A stretch of 64,000 nt of DNA, taken from NCBI GenBank assembly GCA_964236695.1, contig CAXSFU010000007.1:1-64000 (forward strand). Direction: 5' to 3'. The DNA comes from CAXSEF01 sp964236695. GTDB taxonomy: Bacteria > Pseudomonadota > Alphaproteobacteria > Acetobacterales > Acetobacteraceae. Below, one piece after another: positions 24,759-32,629 of the stretch (position 1 is the first letter of the stretch; every line of letters begins with the position of its first letter). A program made the translations under genes and the position numbers. The notes beneath the pieces are model-generated. The model was not told the origin of the DNA. It did not search any database and saw only the letters and a program-made list of their open reading frames with translations.

Positions 24759-25127
24759 ATGATCCAGGTCGAATCCAATCTCGACGTCGCCGACAACTCG
24801 GGCGCACGGCGCGTGCAGTGCATCAAGGTGCTCGGCGGCTCCAAGCGCAAGACCGCTTCGGTGGGCGACGTGATCGTCGTCTCCATCAAGGAGGCGATCC
24901 CGCGCGGCAAGGTGAAGAAGGGCGACGTGCACCAGGCGGTGATCGTGCGCACCGCCTTCCCGGTGCGTCGCCCCGACGGCTCGGCGATCCGCTTCGACCG
25001 CAACGCGGCGGTGCTGATCAACAAGCAGCAGGAGCCGATCGGCACCCGCATATTCGGGCCGGTCGTGCGCGAGCTGCGCGCCCGCAAGTTCATGAAGATC
25101 ATCTCGCTCGCCCCCGAGGTGCTGTGA
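24759..25127 (+). CDS. rplN: 50S ribosomal protein L14
   Basis: L14 lies at the subunit interface and bridges to 16S helix 14. The 122-residue product is normal length and has MIQVESNLDVADNSGARRVQ and the signature SVGDVIVVSIKEAIPRGKVKKG. The stop overlaps the rplX ATG by one base (TGATG), indicating coupled translation. Confidence 0.98.
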   Translation: MIQVESNLDVADNSGARRVQCIKVLGGSKRKTASVGDVIVVSIKEAIPRGKVKKGDVHQAVIVRTAFPVRRPDGSAIRFDRNAAVLINKQQEPIGTRIFGPVVRELRARKFMKIISLAPEVL

Positions 25128-25459
25128 TGGCCGCGCGCATCCGCAAGGGCGACCGCGTCGTCGTCATCTCCGGCGCCGACCGCGGCAAGCGCGGCGAGGT
25201 CCTGCAGGTCCTACCCAAGGAGGATCGCGCGGTCGTCCAGGGCGTCAACGTCGCCAAGCGCCACACCAAGGCGCAGGGCGCGGGCCAGCCGGGCGGCATC
25301 ATCGAGCGCGAGGCGACCATCCACCTGTCTAACGTGATGCTCGTCGACCCCAAGACCGACAAGCCGACCCGCGTCGGCTTCCGGGTGATCGAGGGCAGCG
25401 ACGGCGCACGCTCCAAGGTTCGCGTGGCGGTGGCCACCGGCGACGTGATCGAGGGCTGA
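25127..25459 (+). CDS. rplX: 50S ribosomal protein L24
   Basis: L24 initiates 50S assembly and contains a KOW motif (IRKGDRVVVISGADRGKRGEVLQV, about 5-28). The 110-residue product starts at the ATG 25127, which shares its A with the rplN stop. The remainder, HLSNVMLVDPKTDKPTRVGFRV, is typical. Spacing to rplE is 4 bp. Confidence 0.97.
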   Translation: MAARIRKGDRVVVISGADRGKRGEVLQVLPKEDRAVVQGVNVAKRHTKAQGAGQPGGIIEREATIHLSNVMLVDPKTDKPTRVGFRVIEGSDGARSKVRVAVATGDVIEG

Positions 25460-25463
25460 GGCG

Positions 25464-26072
25464 ATGAGCGAAACCGAGCAGACCACCGAGAAGGCCGTCG
25501 TCGTGCGGCCGCGCATGCAGCAGCGCTACCTCGACACCATCCGCGCGCAGATGCAGCAGGAGTTCAGCTACACGAACCCGATGCAGGTGCCGCGCCTGGA
25601 GAAGATCGTCATCAACATGGGTGTCGGCGAGGCCGCGGGCGACCAGAAGAAGCTTGACGCCGCGGTGGCCGAGCTGACGCTGATCGCCGGGCAGAAGCCG
25701 GTGAAGACGGTGGCCAAGAAGGCGATCGCCGGCTTCAAGATTCGCGAGGGGCTGCCGATCGGCACCAAGGTGACGCTGCGCCGCACCCGGATGTACGAGT
25801 TCCTCGATCGGCTGGTGACCATCGCGATGCCCCGCGTGCGCGACTTCCGCGGCCTGGACAATGCGAAGGGCTTCGACGGCCGCGGCAACTTCGCGATGGG
25901 CATGAAGGAGCAGATCGTGTTCCCCGAGATCAACTACGACAAGGTGGACACGGTGCGCGGCATGGACATCGTGTTCGTCACCACGGCGAGGACGGACGCG
26001 GAGGCCAAGGCGCTGCTGCGCGCCTTCGATATCCCGTTCGCGATCGTGGCCCCGGCCGCCGCCGCGGCCTGA
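25464..26072 (+). CDS. rplE: 50S ribosomal protein L5
   Basis: L5 binds 5S rRNA and forms the bridge to S13 in the central protuberance. The 202-residue product is about 15-20 residues longer than usual, owing to an N-terminal stretch (MSETEQTTEKAVVVRPRMQQ) and an alanine tail. The core NPMQVPRLEKIVINMGVGEA and GLPIGTKVTLRRTRMYEFLDRL is intact. A 115-bp gap before rpsN contains the hairpin GCGGGG/CCCCGC at 26148-26164. Confidence 0.97.
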   Translation: MSETEQTTEKAVVVRPRMQQRYLDTIRAQMQQEFSYTNPMQVPRLEKIVINMGVGEAAGDQKKLDAAVAELTLIAGQKPVKTVAKKAIAGFKIREGLPIGTKVTLRRTRMYEFLDRLVTIAMPRVRDFRGLDNAKGFDGRGNFAMGMKEQIVFPEINYDKVDTVRGMDIVFVTTARTDAEAKALLRAFDIPFAIVAPAAAAA

Positions 26073-26187
26073 GCCGCCCGACCGGCGCGGCCGAGCCGCC
26101 GCGCCTTTAGCGACGCCCTCCCGGCGCCGCGCACGACATGGAAAACGGCGGGGCGCACCCCCGCAGGTTCCGGAGGACAGACAGCCC

Positions 26188-26493
26188 ATGGCGAAGACCT
26201 CTGCCGTCAACCGCAACAAGAAGCGCGAGCGCATGGCCAAGCGCGACCTTTCCAAGCGCCAGACGCTGAAGGACGTGGTGATGGACCGCACGCTCCCGGT
26301 CGAGGACCGCTTCGAGGCGTCGCTGAAGCTGGCCGAGCTGCCGCGCAACGGCGCGCGCATCCGCGTCCGGCTGCGCTGCGAGATCACTGGCCGCTCGCGC
26401 GCCAACTACCGCAAGTTCCGCATCTGCCGCATCGCGCTGCGCGACCTGGGCAGCGCCGGGGCCATTCCCGGCCTGGTTAAGGCGAGCTGGTAG
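26188..26493 (+). CDS. rpsN: 30S ribosomal protein S14
   Basis: S14 is a 30S head protein. This is the 101-residue zinc-independent form: it has no CxxC pairs, only scattered cysteines, and starts MAKTSAVNRNKKRERMAKRD. The signature RCEITGRSRANYRKFRICRIALRDL is present near 63-88. A ribosome binding site GGAGGAC precedes the ATG. The preceding 115-bp gap is the largest in the spc cluster and has a small hairpin, which could mark a processing or regulatory site. Confidence 0.97.
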   Translation: MAKTSAVNRNKKRERMAKRDLSKRQTLKDVVMDRTLPVEDRFEASLKLAELPRNGARIRVRLRCEITGRSRANYRKFRICRIALRDLGSAGAIPGLVKASW

Positions 26494-26502
26494 GAGTCGC
26501 AG

Positions 26503-26901
26503 ATGTCGATGTCAGATCCAGTGGGCGACATGCTCACCCGCATCCGCAACGCCCAGCACGCGCGCCACTCGTCCTGCGTGGCGCCGGCGTCCAGGCTGCG
26601 CGCCAACGTCCTCGAGGCGCTGCGCCGCGAGGGCTACATCCGCGGCTTCAGCACCGAGGAGCTGCGCACCGGCGTGGCGCAGCTGCGCATCGAGCTGAAG
26701 TACAATGAGGGTGAGCCGGTCATCAAGGAGATCCACCGCGTCTCCAAGCCGGGCCGCCGCGTGTATTCCAAGATCAAGGAGCTGCCGCGGGTCTACGCCG
26801 GGCTGGGCGTGTCAATTCTGTCGACACCGCGCGGCGTGCTCAGCGATGCAGAGGCTCGCGCCGCCAATGTCGGCGGCGAAGTCCTGTGCCGCGTGTTCTG
26901 A
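26503..26901 (+). CDS. rpsH: 30S ribosomal protein S8
   Basis: S8 binds the central domain of 16S rRNA and in E. coli represses the spc operon. The 132-residue product starts MSMSDPVGDMLTRIRNAQHARH (or two codons later at MSDP). The C-terminal signature GLGVSILSTPRGVLSDAEARAANVGGEVLCRVF is intact. The AGGAG site overlaps the rpsN stop. Confidence 0.97.
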   Translation: MSMSDPVGDMLTRIRNAQHARHSSCVAPASRLRANVLEALRREGYIRGFSTEELRTGVAQLRIELKYNEGEPVIKEIHRVSKPGRRVYSKIKELPRVYAGLGVSILSTPRGVLSDAEARAANVGGEVLCRVF

Positions 26902-26911
26902 GGGGGCACAG

Positions 26912-27445
26912 ATGTCACGCGTAGGCAAGTATCCGGTCGAGATCCCGGCCGGCGTCCAGGTGGCGATCGCTGATGGCATCCTCACCGCCAAGGGCAAGCT
27001 CGGCGAGCTGCGCCTGCCGCTCACCGCCCACGTCACCACCACCGTCGCCGACAACCGCATCTCGGTGGTGCCGAACGGCAAGGCGGCGCAGGCGCAGATG
27101 ATGTGGGGCACCACCCGCGCGCTGGTCGCCGCCATGGTCGAGGGCGTGAGCAAGGGCTACACCAAGACGCTGGAGATCACCGGCACAGGCTTCCGCGCCG
27201 CGGTGCAGGGCCCGAACCTGGTGATCAACCTCGGCTTCTCGCACGACGTGGTGTTCCCGGTGCCGGCCGGCATCACGATCACCACCCCGCGCCCGACGGC
27301 GATCGCCGTCGCCGGTGTCGACAAGCGCCTGGTGGGCCAGGTCGCCGCGGAGATCCGCGGCTTCCGGCCGCCAGAGCCGTACAAGGGTAAGGGCGTGCGC
27401 TACGACAACGAGGTGATCCGCCGCAAGGAAGGCAAGAAGAAGTAA
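26912..27445 (+). CDS. rplF: 50S ribosomal protein L6
   Basis: L6 lies near the factor-binding site and the sarcin-ricin loop. The product is 177 residues from the ATG at 26912 (MSRVGKYPVEIPAGVQVAI). It has the two repeated domains and the C-terminal signature PPEPYKGKGVRYDNEVIRRKEGKK. Its TAA overlaps the rplR ATG by one base. Confidence 0.98.
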   Translation: MSRVGKYPVEIPAGVQVAIADGILTAKGKLGELRLPLTAHVTTTVADNRISVVPNGKAAQAQMMWGTTRALVAAMVEGVSKGYTKTLEITGTGFRAAVQGPNLVINLGFSHDVVFPVPAGITITTPRPTAIAVAGVDKRLVGQVAAEIRGFRPPEPYKGKGVRYDNEVIRRKEGKKK

Positions 27446-27807
27446 TGAGCGCTCAACGCGATCTCAGGGAGCGCAGGCGCGACCGCCTCCGCTTCCAGCT
27501 GCGCAAGAAGGCCGGGCTGCGTCCGCGCCTGTCGGTGTTCCGCTCCGGCAAGCACATCTACGCGCAGATCATCGACGACGCCGCCGGGCGCACGCTCGCC
27601 GCCGCGTCGAGCCTGGACAAGGACCTGCGCGCGGCGCTGCGCACCGGCGCCGACAAGGACGCTGCGGCCGCCGTCGGCAAGCTGGTGGCAGAGCGCGCCT
27701 CGGCGGCCGGCGTCACCCAGGTGGTGTTCGACCGCGGCTCGTATCTGTATCACGGCCGCGTCAAGGCGCTGGCCGAGGCCGCCCGAGAGGGCGGCCTGGC
27801 GTTCTAG
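27445..27807 (+). CDS. rplR: 50S ribosomal protein L18
   Basis: L18 binds 5S rRNA and, with L5, fixes it to the central protuberance. The 120-residue product contains RLSVFRSGKHIYAQIIDD and the C-terminal GVTQVVFDRGSYLYHGRVKALAEAAREGGL. Translation is coupled to rplF by a TAATG overlap. Length is normal. Confidence 0.98.
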   Translation: MSAQRDLRERRRDRLRFQLRKKAGLRPRLSVFRSGKHIYAQIIDDAAGRTLAAASSLDKDLRAALRTGADKDAAAAVGKLVAERASAAGVTQVVFDRGSYLYHGRVKALAEAAREGGLAF

Positions 27808-27819
27808 GGGGCCGGCAGC

Positions 27820-28419
27820 ATGGCACGTGAGGCAAGAGACGGCCGCTCCGGCGGCGGCGGCCATGGCCGCGACCGCGACGGCGGCGACGACATCATCGAC
27901 AAGCTGGTCACCATCAACCGCGTGGCCAAGGTGGTGAAGGGCGGCCGGCGCTTCGCCTTCGCCGCCCTGGTGGTGGTGGGCGACCAGAAGGGCCGCGTCG
28001 GCTTCGGCGCCGGCAAGGCGCGTGAGGTCCCCGAGGCGATCCGCAAGGCGACGGAGCGCGCCAAGCGCACCATGATCCGGGTGCCGATGAAGGAGGGGCG
28101 CACGCTGCACCACGACTCCTTCGGGCACTACGGCGCGGGCAAGGTCGTGCTGCGTTCGGCGGAAGCCGGCACCGGCATCATCGCCGGCGGCCCGATGCGC
28201 GCGGTGTTCGAGACGCTGGGCATCAACGACGTGGTGGCCAAGTCGCTCGGCAGCCGCAACCCGCACAACATGGTCAAGGCGACGTTCGACGCCCTGGCCA
28301 ACTGCGCGAGCCCCCGTTCGGTGGCCAACCGCCGCGGCAAGAAGGTCACCGACATCCTGGGCAAGCGCGACGCGGGCGCCCTGGAGTCGGGCGTGGCGGA
28401 GGCCGGCGCCGATGTCTGA
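27820..28419 (+). CDS. rpsE: 30S ribosomal protein S5
   Basis: S5 is part of the mRNA entry channel and influences decoding accuracy (spectinomycin and ram sites). The 199-residue product has a Gly/Arg/Asp-rich N-terminal extension (SGGGGHGRDRDGGDD, about 9-23), then the double-stranded-RNA-binding fold KLVTINRVAKVVKGGRRFAF and the C-terminal domain GTGIIAGGPMRAVFE. It overlaps rpmD by 8 bp. Confidence 0.97.
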   Translation: MAREARDGRSGGGGHGRDRDGGDDIIDKLVTINRVAKVVKGGRRFAFAALVVVGDQKGRVGFGAGKAREVPEAIRKATERAKRTMIRVPMKEGRTLHHDSFGHYGAGKVVLRSAEAGTGIIAGGPMRAVFETLGINDVVAKSLGSRNPHNMVKATFDALANCASPRSVANRRGKKVTDILGKRDAGALESGVAEAGADV

Positions 28420-28612
28420 CACCGCGGCAACTCCCGGCAAGCGCGTCCGCCTGGTGCAGACCGGCTCGCCGATCGGCCGCAAGCCCGGCCAGAAGGCGAC
28501 GCTGATCGGCCTCGGCCTGAACAAGCTGCGCCGCACCAGCGAGCTTGAGGACACCCCCTCCGTGCGGGGGATGATCCGCAAGGTTGCTCACCTGATCAGG
28601 GTGGAGGACTGA
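28412..28612 (+). CDS. rpmD: 50S ribosomal protein L30
   Basis: L30 is a small 50S protein. The 66-residue product has VRLVQTGSPIGRKPGQKATLIGLGLNKLRRT, the family signature. The start overlaps the end of rpsE by 8 bp, so translation is probably coupled. One base separates it from rplO. Confidence 0.96.
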   Translation: MSDTAATPGKRVRLVQTGSPIGRKPGQKATLIGLGLNKLRRTSELEDTPSVRGMIRKVAHLIRVED

Positions 28613-28613
28613 G

Positions 28614-29105
28614 ATGAAGCTCAACGACCTGCGCGACAACGCCAAGGCGCGCTCGAAGTTTAAGCGCCTCGGCCGCGGCATCGGCTCCGGCAAGGGCAAG
28701 ACCTCCGGCAAGGGCGTCAAGGGCCAGAAGGCGCGCGAGGGCGTGTCGCTCAACGGCTTCGAGGGCGGCCAGCTCCCGATCTACCGCCGCCTGCCCAAGC
28801 GCGGCTTCTCCAATCCGACACGCAAGGAGTACGCGCCGATCAACCTCGGCACGCTCTCCAAGGCGATCGAGAGCGGCAAGCTCGACGCCTCGCAGCCGAT
28901 CACCGAGGACACGCTGCGCACCGCCGGCTTGGTGCGCACCGGCAAGGTGAACGGCGTGCGCCTCCTCGCCACCGGCGCGCTGTCGCAGGCGCTGACCATC
29001 ACGGTGTCCGGGGCCTCGGCCGCCGCGGTCGCCGCGGTGCAGGCCGCCGGCGGCAGCGTCACCACGACGGTCGCCGCCCACGTTCCCGACGCGCCCGCCG
29101 CGTAG
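28614..29105 (+). CDS. rplO: 50S ribosomal protein L15
   Basis: L15 is a late-assembly 23S-binding protein. The 163-residue product starts MKLNDLRDNAKARSKFKRLGRG. The Gly/Lys-rich GSGKGKTSGKGVKGQKAREG segment (about 23-42) and GFEGGQLPIYRRLPKRGF are typical. The C-terminal globular domain ends in an alanine-rich tail. It ends the spc cluster: a strong hairpin and then a palindromic repeat separate it from secY, which in many bacteria follows directly. Confidence 0.97.
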   Translation: MKLNDLRDNAKARSKFKRLGRGIGSGKGKTSGKGVKGQKAREGVSLNGFEGGQLPIYRRLPKRGFSNPTRKEYAPINLGTLSKAIESGKLDASQPITEDTLRTAGLVRTGKVNGVRLLATGALSQALTITVSGASAAAVAAVQAAGGSVTTTVAAHVPDAPAA

Positions 29106-29118
29106 CGCCCGGCTGAAG

Positions 29119-29158
29119 GAACGGCGCGCCAGCCCCGGGAGGGGAGGGCGCGCCGTTC
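29119..29158 (+). terminator. Terminator-like hairpin after rplO
   Basis: GAACGGCGCGCC (29119-29130) pairs with GGCGCGCCGTTC (29147-29158) as a perfect 12-bp stem around a 16-base loop. No U-run follows directly (TGCTGTAC). It probably reduces read-through into secY. Confidence 0.65.
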
Positions 29159-29169
29159 TGCTGTACAGT

Positions 29170-29300
29170 CAGGCAAGGCCGGGCTCTGCCCGGACCCGCA
29201 AAGGGCCGTGAGGCCCTTTGATCCCTTGACTTAAGTAAGGGGTTCCAAGGGCCCTGCCTTTGGCGGTGTCCAGGGGCAGAGCCCCTGGCCTTGCTTCCTC
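29170..29300. repeat. Palindromic repeat between rplO and secY
   Basis: Arms CAGGCAAGGCC and GGCCTTGCTTCC flank CCGGGCTCTGCCCGG, AAAGGGCCGTGAGGCCCTTT and CCAGGGGCAGAGCCCCTGG. The AAAGGGCCGTGAGGCCCTTTGATCCC module is shared with the copy after rpoC at 16836-16968. Confidence 0.85.
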
Positions 29301-29345
29301 CTTCCTGCGAGACTTCGTCCCGCCTTCGCCCAAGGGGAAACGACC

Positions 29346-30686
29346 ATGGCCTCCGCGGCCGAGCAGATCGCCTCCAGCCTCAGCCTCGGCACCTTCTCCA
29401 AGGCGACCGAGCTGAAGAAGCGCCTCTGGTTCACCCTGGGCGCGCTGATCGTCTACCGCGTCGGCACCTACATCCCGGTGCCCGGCGTGGATGCCGCGGT
29501 GATGGGCGAGATGCTGCAGCAGCACAGCGGCGGCATCCTGGGCATGTTCGACATGTTCAGCGGCGGTGCGCTGGGCCGGATGACCGTGTTCGCGCTCAAC
29601 ATCATGCCCTACATCAGCGCCTCGATCGTGATCCAGCTGATGTCAGCCGCCGTCCCCCAGCTCGAGACGCTGAAGAAGGAGGGCGAAAGCGGCCGCAAGA
29701 AGCTCAACCAGTACACCCGCTACCTGACGGTGCTGATCGCGCTGTTCCAGGCGTACGGCATCTCCGTTGGCCTGGAGGCGATGCACGGCGCGTCCGGCCC
29801 GGCGGTGATCGACCCCGGCGCGTTCTTCCGCCTGTCGAGCGTGGTGACGCTGGTGGGCGGCACGATGTTCCTGATGTGGGTGGGCGAGCAGATCACCGCA
29901 CGCGGCGTCGGCAACGGCCAGTCGCTGATCATCTTCGCCGGCATCGTCGCCAACCTGCCCAACGCGCTCGGCAGCCTGCTGGAGCTGGGCCGCACCGGCG
30001 CGCTGTCGCCGGTGTTCATCCTGCTGTTCCTGGCGATCGCGGTCGGGGTGATCGCGTTCATCGTGTTCATGGAGCGCGCCCAGCGCCGCGTCGTGGTGCA
30101 GTACCCCAAGCGCCAGGTCGGCAGCCGCATGTTCGGCGGCGACTCGACGCACATGCCGCTCAAGGTCAACACCGCCGGCGTGATCCCGCCGATCTTCGCA
30201 AGCTCCATCCTGCTGATCCCGGCGACCATCGCCGGCTTCTCCGGCAGCAGCGCCGGCTGGCTCGGCACGGTCGGCGCGGCGTTCGCGCACGGCCAGCCGC
30301 TCTACATGATCGGCTACGCGGCGATGATCATCTTCTTCAGCTACTTCTACACCGCCGTGGTGTTCAACCCGGAGGAGACCGCGGACAACCTGAAGAAGTA
30401 TGGCGGCTTCATCCCCGGCATCCGCCCGGGCAGCAACACGGCGCGCTACTTCGACACCGTGCTGACCCGCCTGACCACGATCGGCGCGCTCTACCTGGTC
30501 GCGGTCTGCCTGCTGCCGGAGATCCTGATCAGCCGCTATGGCGTGCCGTTCTCATTCGGCGGCACCAGCCTGATGATCATCGTCTCCGTCACCATGGACA
30601 CGGTGGTGCAGATCCAGTCCCACCTGCTCGCCCACCAGTACGACGGCCTGATCCGCAAGCAGAGGACGCGGGGGGCGCGGCGGTGA
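29346..30686 (+). CDS. secY: Preprotein translocase subunit SecY
   Basis: SecY is the channel-forming subunit of the SecYEG inner-membrane translocon. The 446-residue product has ten predicted membrane spans. The first lies around LWFTLGALIVYRVGTYIPVPG; the plug region follows with GGALGRMTVFALNIMPYISASIVIQL. The cytosolic loop VVVQYPKRQVG and the C-terminal region IGALYLVAVCLLPE are typical. secE is not in this window. secY overlaps adk by 4 bp (GTGA). Confidence 0.98.
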   Translation: MASAAEQIASSLSLGTFSKATELKKRLWFTLGALIVYRVGTYIPVPGVDAAVMGEMLQQHSGGILGMFDMFSGGALGRMTVFALNIMPYISASIVIQLMSAAVPQLETLKKEGESGRKKLNQYTRYLTVLIALFQAYGISVGLEAMHGASGPAVIDPGAFFRLSSVVTLVGGTMFLMWVGEQITARGVGNGQSLIIFAGIVANLPNALGSLLELGRTGALSPVFILLFLAIAVGVIAFIVFMERAQRRVVVQYPKRQVGSRMFGGDSTHMPLKVNTAGVIPPIFASSILLIPATIAGFSGSSAGWLGTVGAAFAHGQPLYMIGYAAMIIFFSYFYTAVVFNPEETADNLKKYGGFIPGIRPGSNTARYFDTVLTRLTTIGALYLVAVCLLPEILISRYGVPFSFGGTSLMIIVSVTMDTVVQIQSHLLAHQYDGLIRKQRTRGARR

Positions 30687-31342
30687 ACCTGATCCTTCTC
30701 GGCCCGCCCGGCGCCGGCAAGGGCACCCAGGCCAAGCGGCTGGAGCAGCGCTACGGCGTGGTGCAGATCGCCACAGGCGACATGCTGCGCGCCGAGGTCG
30801 CCGCCGACAGCGAGCTCGGCCGCAAGGCGAAGGCGATCATGGCGTCGGGGCAGCTCGTGTCCGACGCGCTGATCATCGCCATGCTGGAGCACCGGCTGCA
30901 GCAGCCGGACTGCGCGCGCGGCTTCATCCTCGACGGCTTCCCGCGCACCGTGCCGCAGGCCGAGGCGCTCGACGCCCTGCTCGCCCGCCTCGGCAAGCGG
31001 CTGGACGCCGTGGTCGAGCTAAAGGTCGATGACGCCGCCCTGGTCGAGCGCATCGCCGGCCGCTTCACCTGCGCCTCCTGCGGCGCCAGCTACCACGACA
31101 GCTTCAGGCCCACCGCGGTCGCCGGCGTGTGCGACGTGTGCGGCGCGACGTCCTTCGTCCGCCGCCCCGATGACACCCGTGAGACGGTCGCCGCCCGGCT
31201 GGAGGTGTATGCCCGCCAGACCGCGCCGATCCTGCCGCACTATCGCGCGCTCGGCAGCCTGCACGAGGTGGACGGCATGGCGGAGATGGGCGAGGTCACG
31301 GCGGAGCTGACGGCCCTGCTGGACGGGCTGGTGCCCGGGTAG
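30683..31342 (+). CDS. adk: Adenylate kinase, zinc-lid form
   Basis: Adk converts AMP plus ATP to two ADP in the cytoplasm. The product has 219 residues from a GTG start that overlaps the secY stop. The P-loop GPPGAGKGT is at 7-15, the AMP-binding TGDMLR at 31-36 and DGFPRT at 84-89. The lid carries four cysteines, C130, C133, C150 and C153, a structural zinc site absent from E. coli Adk but common in other bacteria. secY-adk co-occurrence is standard for this cluster. Confidence 0.98.
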   Translation: MNLILLGPPGAGKGTQAKRLEQRYGVVQIATGDMLRAEVAADSELGRKAKAIMASGQLVSDALIIAMLEHRLQQPDCARGFILDGFPRTVPQAEALDALLARLGKRLDAVVELKVDDAALVERIAGRFTCASCGASYHDSFRPTAVAGVCDVCGATSFVRRPDDTRETVAARLEVYARQTAPILPHYRALGSLHEVDGMAEMGEVTAELTALLDGLVPG

Positions 31343-31473
31343 GAAGCAAGGCCAGGGGGGCTCTGCCCCTGGACCCCGCCAGGGCGAGCCGCCCTGGACC
31401 GGCTTTCCTGGGGATCGGGTTCTAAGCGCTCGGCCCTTGGCGAAGTTTGAGGCAGCGTCTCGGCCTTGCTTCC
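31343..31473. repeat. Palindromic repeat after adk
   Basis: Arms GGAAGCAAGGCC (sharing G with the adk stop) and GGCCTTGCTTCC are perfect inverted repeats 130 bp apart. Inside are CAGGGGGGCTCTGCCCCTG, CCAGGGCGAGCCGCCCTGG and a diverged right half. It separates secY-adk from the promoter of rpsM. Confidence 0.85.
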
Positions 31474-31497
31474 TCGCGCAGATTTGATCCCGCCGCG

Positions 31498-31525
31498 TTG
31501 ACAGGGCGCGCTCCGGCAGTATAGT
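31498..31525 (+). promoter_or_regulatory. Strong sigma-70-type promoter of the rpsM-rpsK-rpoA-rplQ operon
   Basis: TTGACA (31498-31503) and TATAGT (31520-31525) are separated by 16 bp, the best promoter match in the window. It lies about 120 bp before the rpsM start and immediately after the repeat. Confidence 0.8.
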
Positions 31526-31570
31526 CCGCGCCCTTGGCGGCCCCATCGGTGGTCGCTTGTGCCGTTTGAG

Positions 31571-31592
31571 GGCCCCGCGTCGCAGCGGGGCC
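31571..31592 (+). promoter_or_regulatory. Leader hairpin upstream of rpsM
   Basis: GGCCCCGC (31571-31578) and GCGGGGCC (31585-31592) form a perfect 8-bp stem with a 6-base loop in the untranslated leader. In E. coli S4 controls the alpha operon through a leader structure; rpsD is not in this operon here. A regulatory role is inferred from position only. Confidence 0.4.
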
Positions 31593-31643
31593 GTTCCATT
31601 GACCAAGCAGTCCGGCGTTCCTGCCGGCCCGAGGAGCGACAGC

Positions 31644-32021
31644 GTGGCGCGTATTGCCGGCGTGAACATCCCGACCAACAAGCGGGTCGTCATCAGCCTC
31701 CGCTACATCTACGGCATCGGCCCGACCCGGGCCCAGACCATCTGCACGACCCTGGGGATCCCCGCCGAGCGACGCGTGAACCAGCTCTCCGACGACGAGG
31801 TGCTGCGCATCCGCGAGCTGATCGACCGCGACCTGCGGGTGGAGGGCGACCTGCGCCGCGAGGTGGCGATGAACATCAAGCGCCTGATGGACCTCGGCTG
31901 CTACCGCGGCCTGCGCCACCGCCGCGGCCTGCCGGTGCGCGGCCAGCGCACCCACACCAACGCCCGCACCCGCAAGGGCAAGGCGGTGGCGATCGCCGGC
32001 AAGAAGAAGGTCACGAAGTAG
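31644..32021 (+). CDS. rpsM: 30S ribosomal protein S13
   Basis: S13 contacts the P-site tRNA and forms inter-subunit bridges with L5. I chose the GTG at 31644, which gives ARIAGVNIPTNKRV after the initiator and follows GAGGAG; the frame is open further upstream but across the leader hairpin. The product is 125 residues. The C-terminal tail GLRHRRGLPVRGQRTHTNARTRKG is the signature tRNA-contacting segment. Confidence 0.97.
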   Translation: MARIAGVNIPTNKRVVISLRYIYGIGPTRAQTICTTLGIPAERRVNQLSDDEVLRIRELIDRDLRVEGDLRREVAMNIKRLMDLGCYRGLRHRRGLPVRGQRTHTNARTRKGKAVAIAGKKKVTK

Positions 32022-32118
32022 GGCTCCGGCCCTCTTCCAGCCCGCCCGTCCCGGCAGCCGCCGGCAGCACCTTGCGCGTCCGCTCCCGGCGCGCGCCCGA
32101 TCCTAGGATACCATCACC

Positions 32119-32517
32119 ATGGCGAAACCGGCCTCTGGCGCCTCGCGGCCCCGCCGCAAGGAGCGAAAGAACATCAGCTCCGGCGTGGCCCATGTGGCCG
32201 CGACCTTCAACAACACGATGATCACCATCACCGACGCGCAGGGCAACACCATCGCCTGGTCGTCCGCCGGCGCCCAGGGCTTCAAGGGCAGCCGCAAGTC
32301 CACGCCGTACGCCGCCCAGATGGCCGCCGAGGACGCCGGCAAGAAGGCGCGCGAGCACGGCATGGAGACGCTGGAGATCGAGGTCAACGGCCCTGGTTCC
32401 GGCCGCGAGAGCGCGCTGCGCGCCCTGCAGACCGTGGGCTTCGCGGTCACCTCGATCCGCGACACCACGCCGGTCCCGCACAACGGCTGCCGTCCGCGCA
32501 AGCGTCGCCGCGTCTGA
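32119..32517 (+). CDS. rpsK: 30S ribosomal protein S11
   Basis: S11 forms part of the platform and contacts the E-site mRNA. The 132-residue product starts MAKPASGASRPRRKERKNI and includes HVAATFNNTMITITDAQGNTIAWSSAG and the C-terminal signature VTSIRDTTPVPHNGCRPRKRRRV. A 97-bp gap separates it from rpsM. A hairpin follows, ahead of rpoA. Confidence 0.98.
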   Translation: MAKPASGASRPRRKERKNISSGVAHVAATFNNTMITITDAQGNTIAWSSAGAQGFKGSRKSTPYAAQMAAEDAGKKAREHGMETLEIEVNGPGSGRESALRALQTVGFAVTSIRDTTPVPHNGCRPRKRRRV

Positions 32518-32537
32518 CACACGGCTGGAAGTGTTGG

Positions 32538-32563
32538 CGCCGCCAGGGCTTGTCCTGGCGGCG
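32538..32563 (+). terminator. Attenuator-like hairpin between rpsK and rpoA
   Basis: CGCCGCCAGG (32538-32547) and CCTGGCGGCG (32554-32563) form a perfect 10-bp stem with a 6-base loop; TCGTTCCGTTTT follows. Its place inside the operon suggests partial termination that lowers rpoA relative to ribosomal proteins. Confidence 0.6.
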
Positions 32564-32629
32564 TCGTTCCGTTTTCCGGACGGCCTGCGCCATCGCGTGG
32601 CCCGCCCGATGCCACCAAGAGGCGAAGCA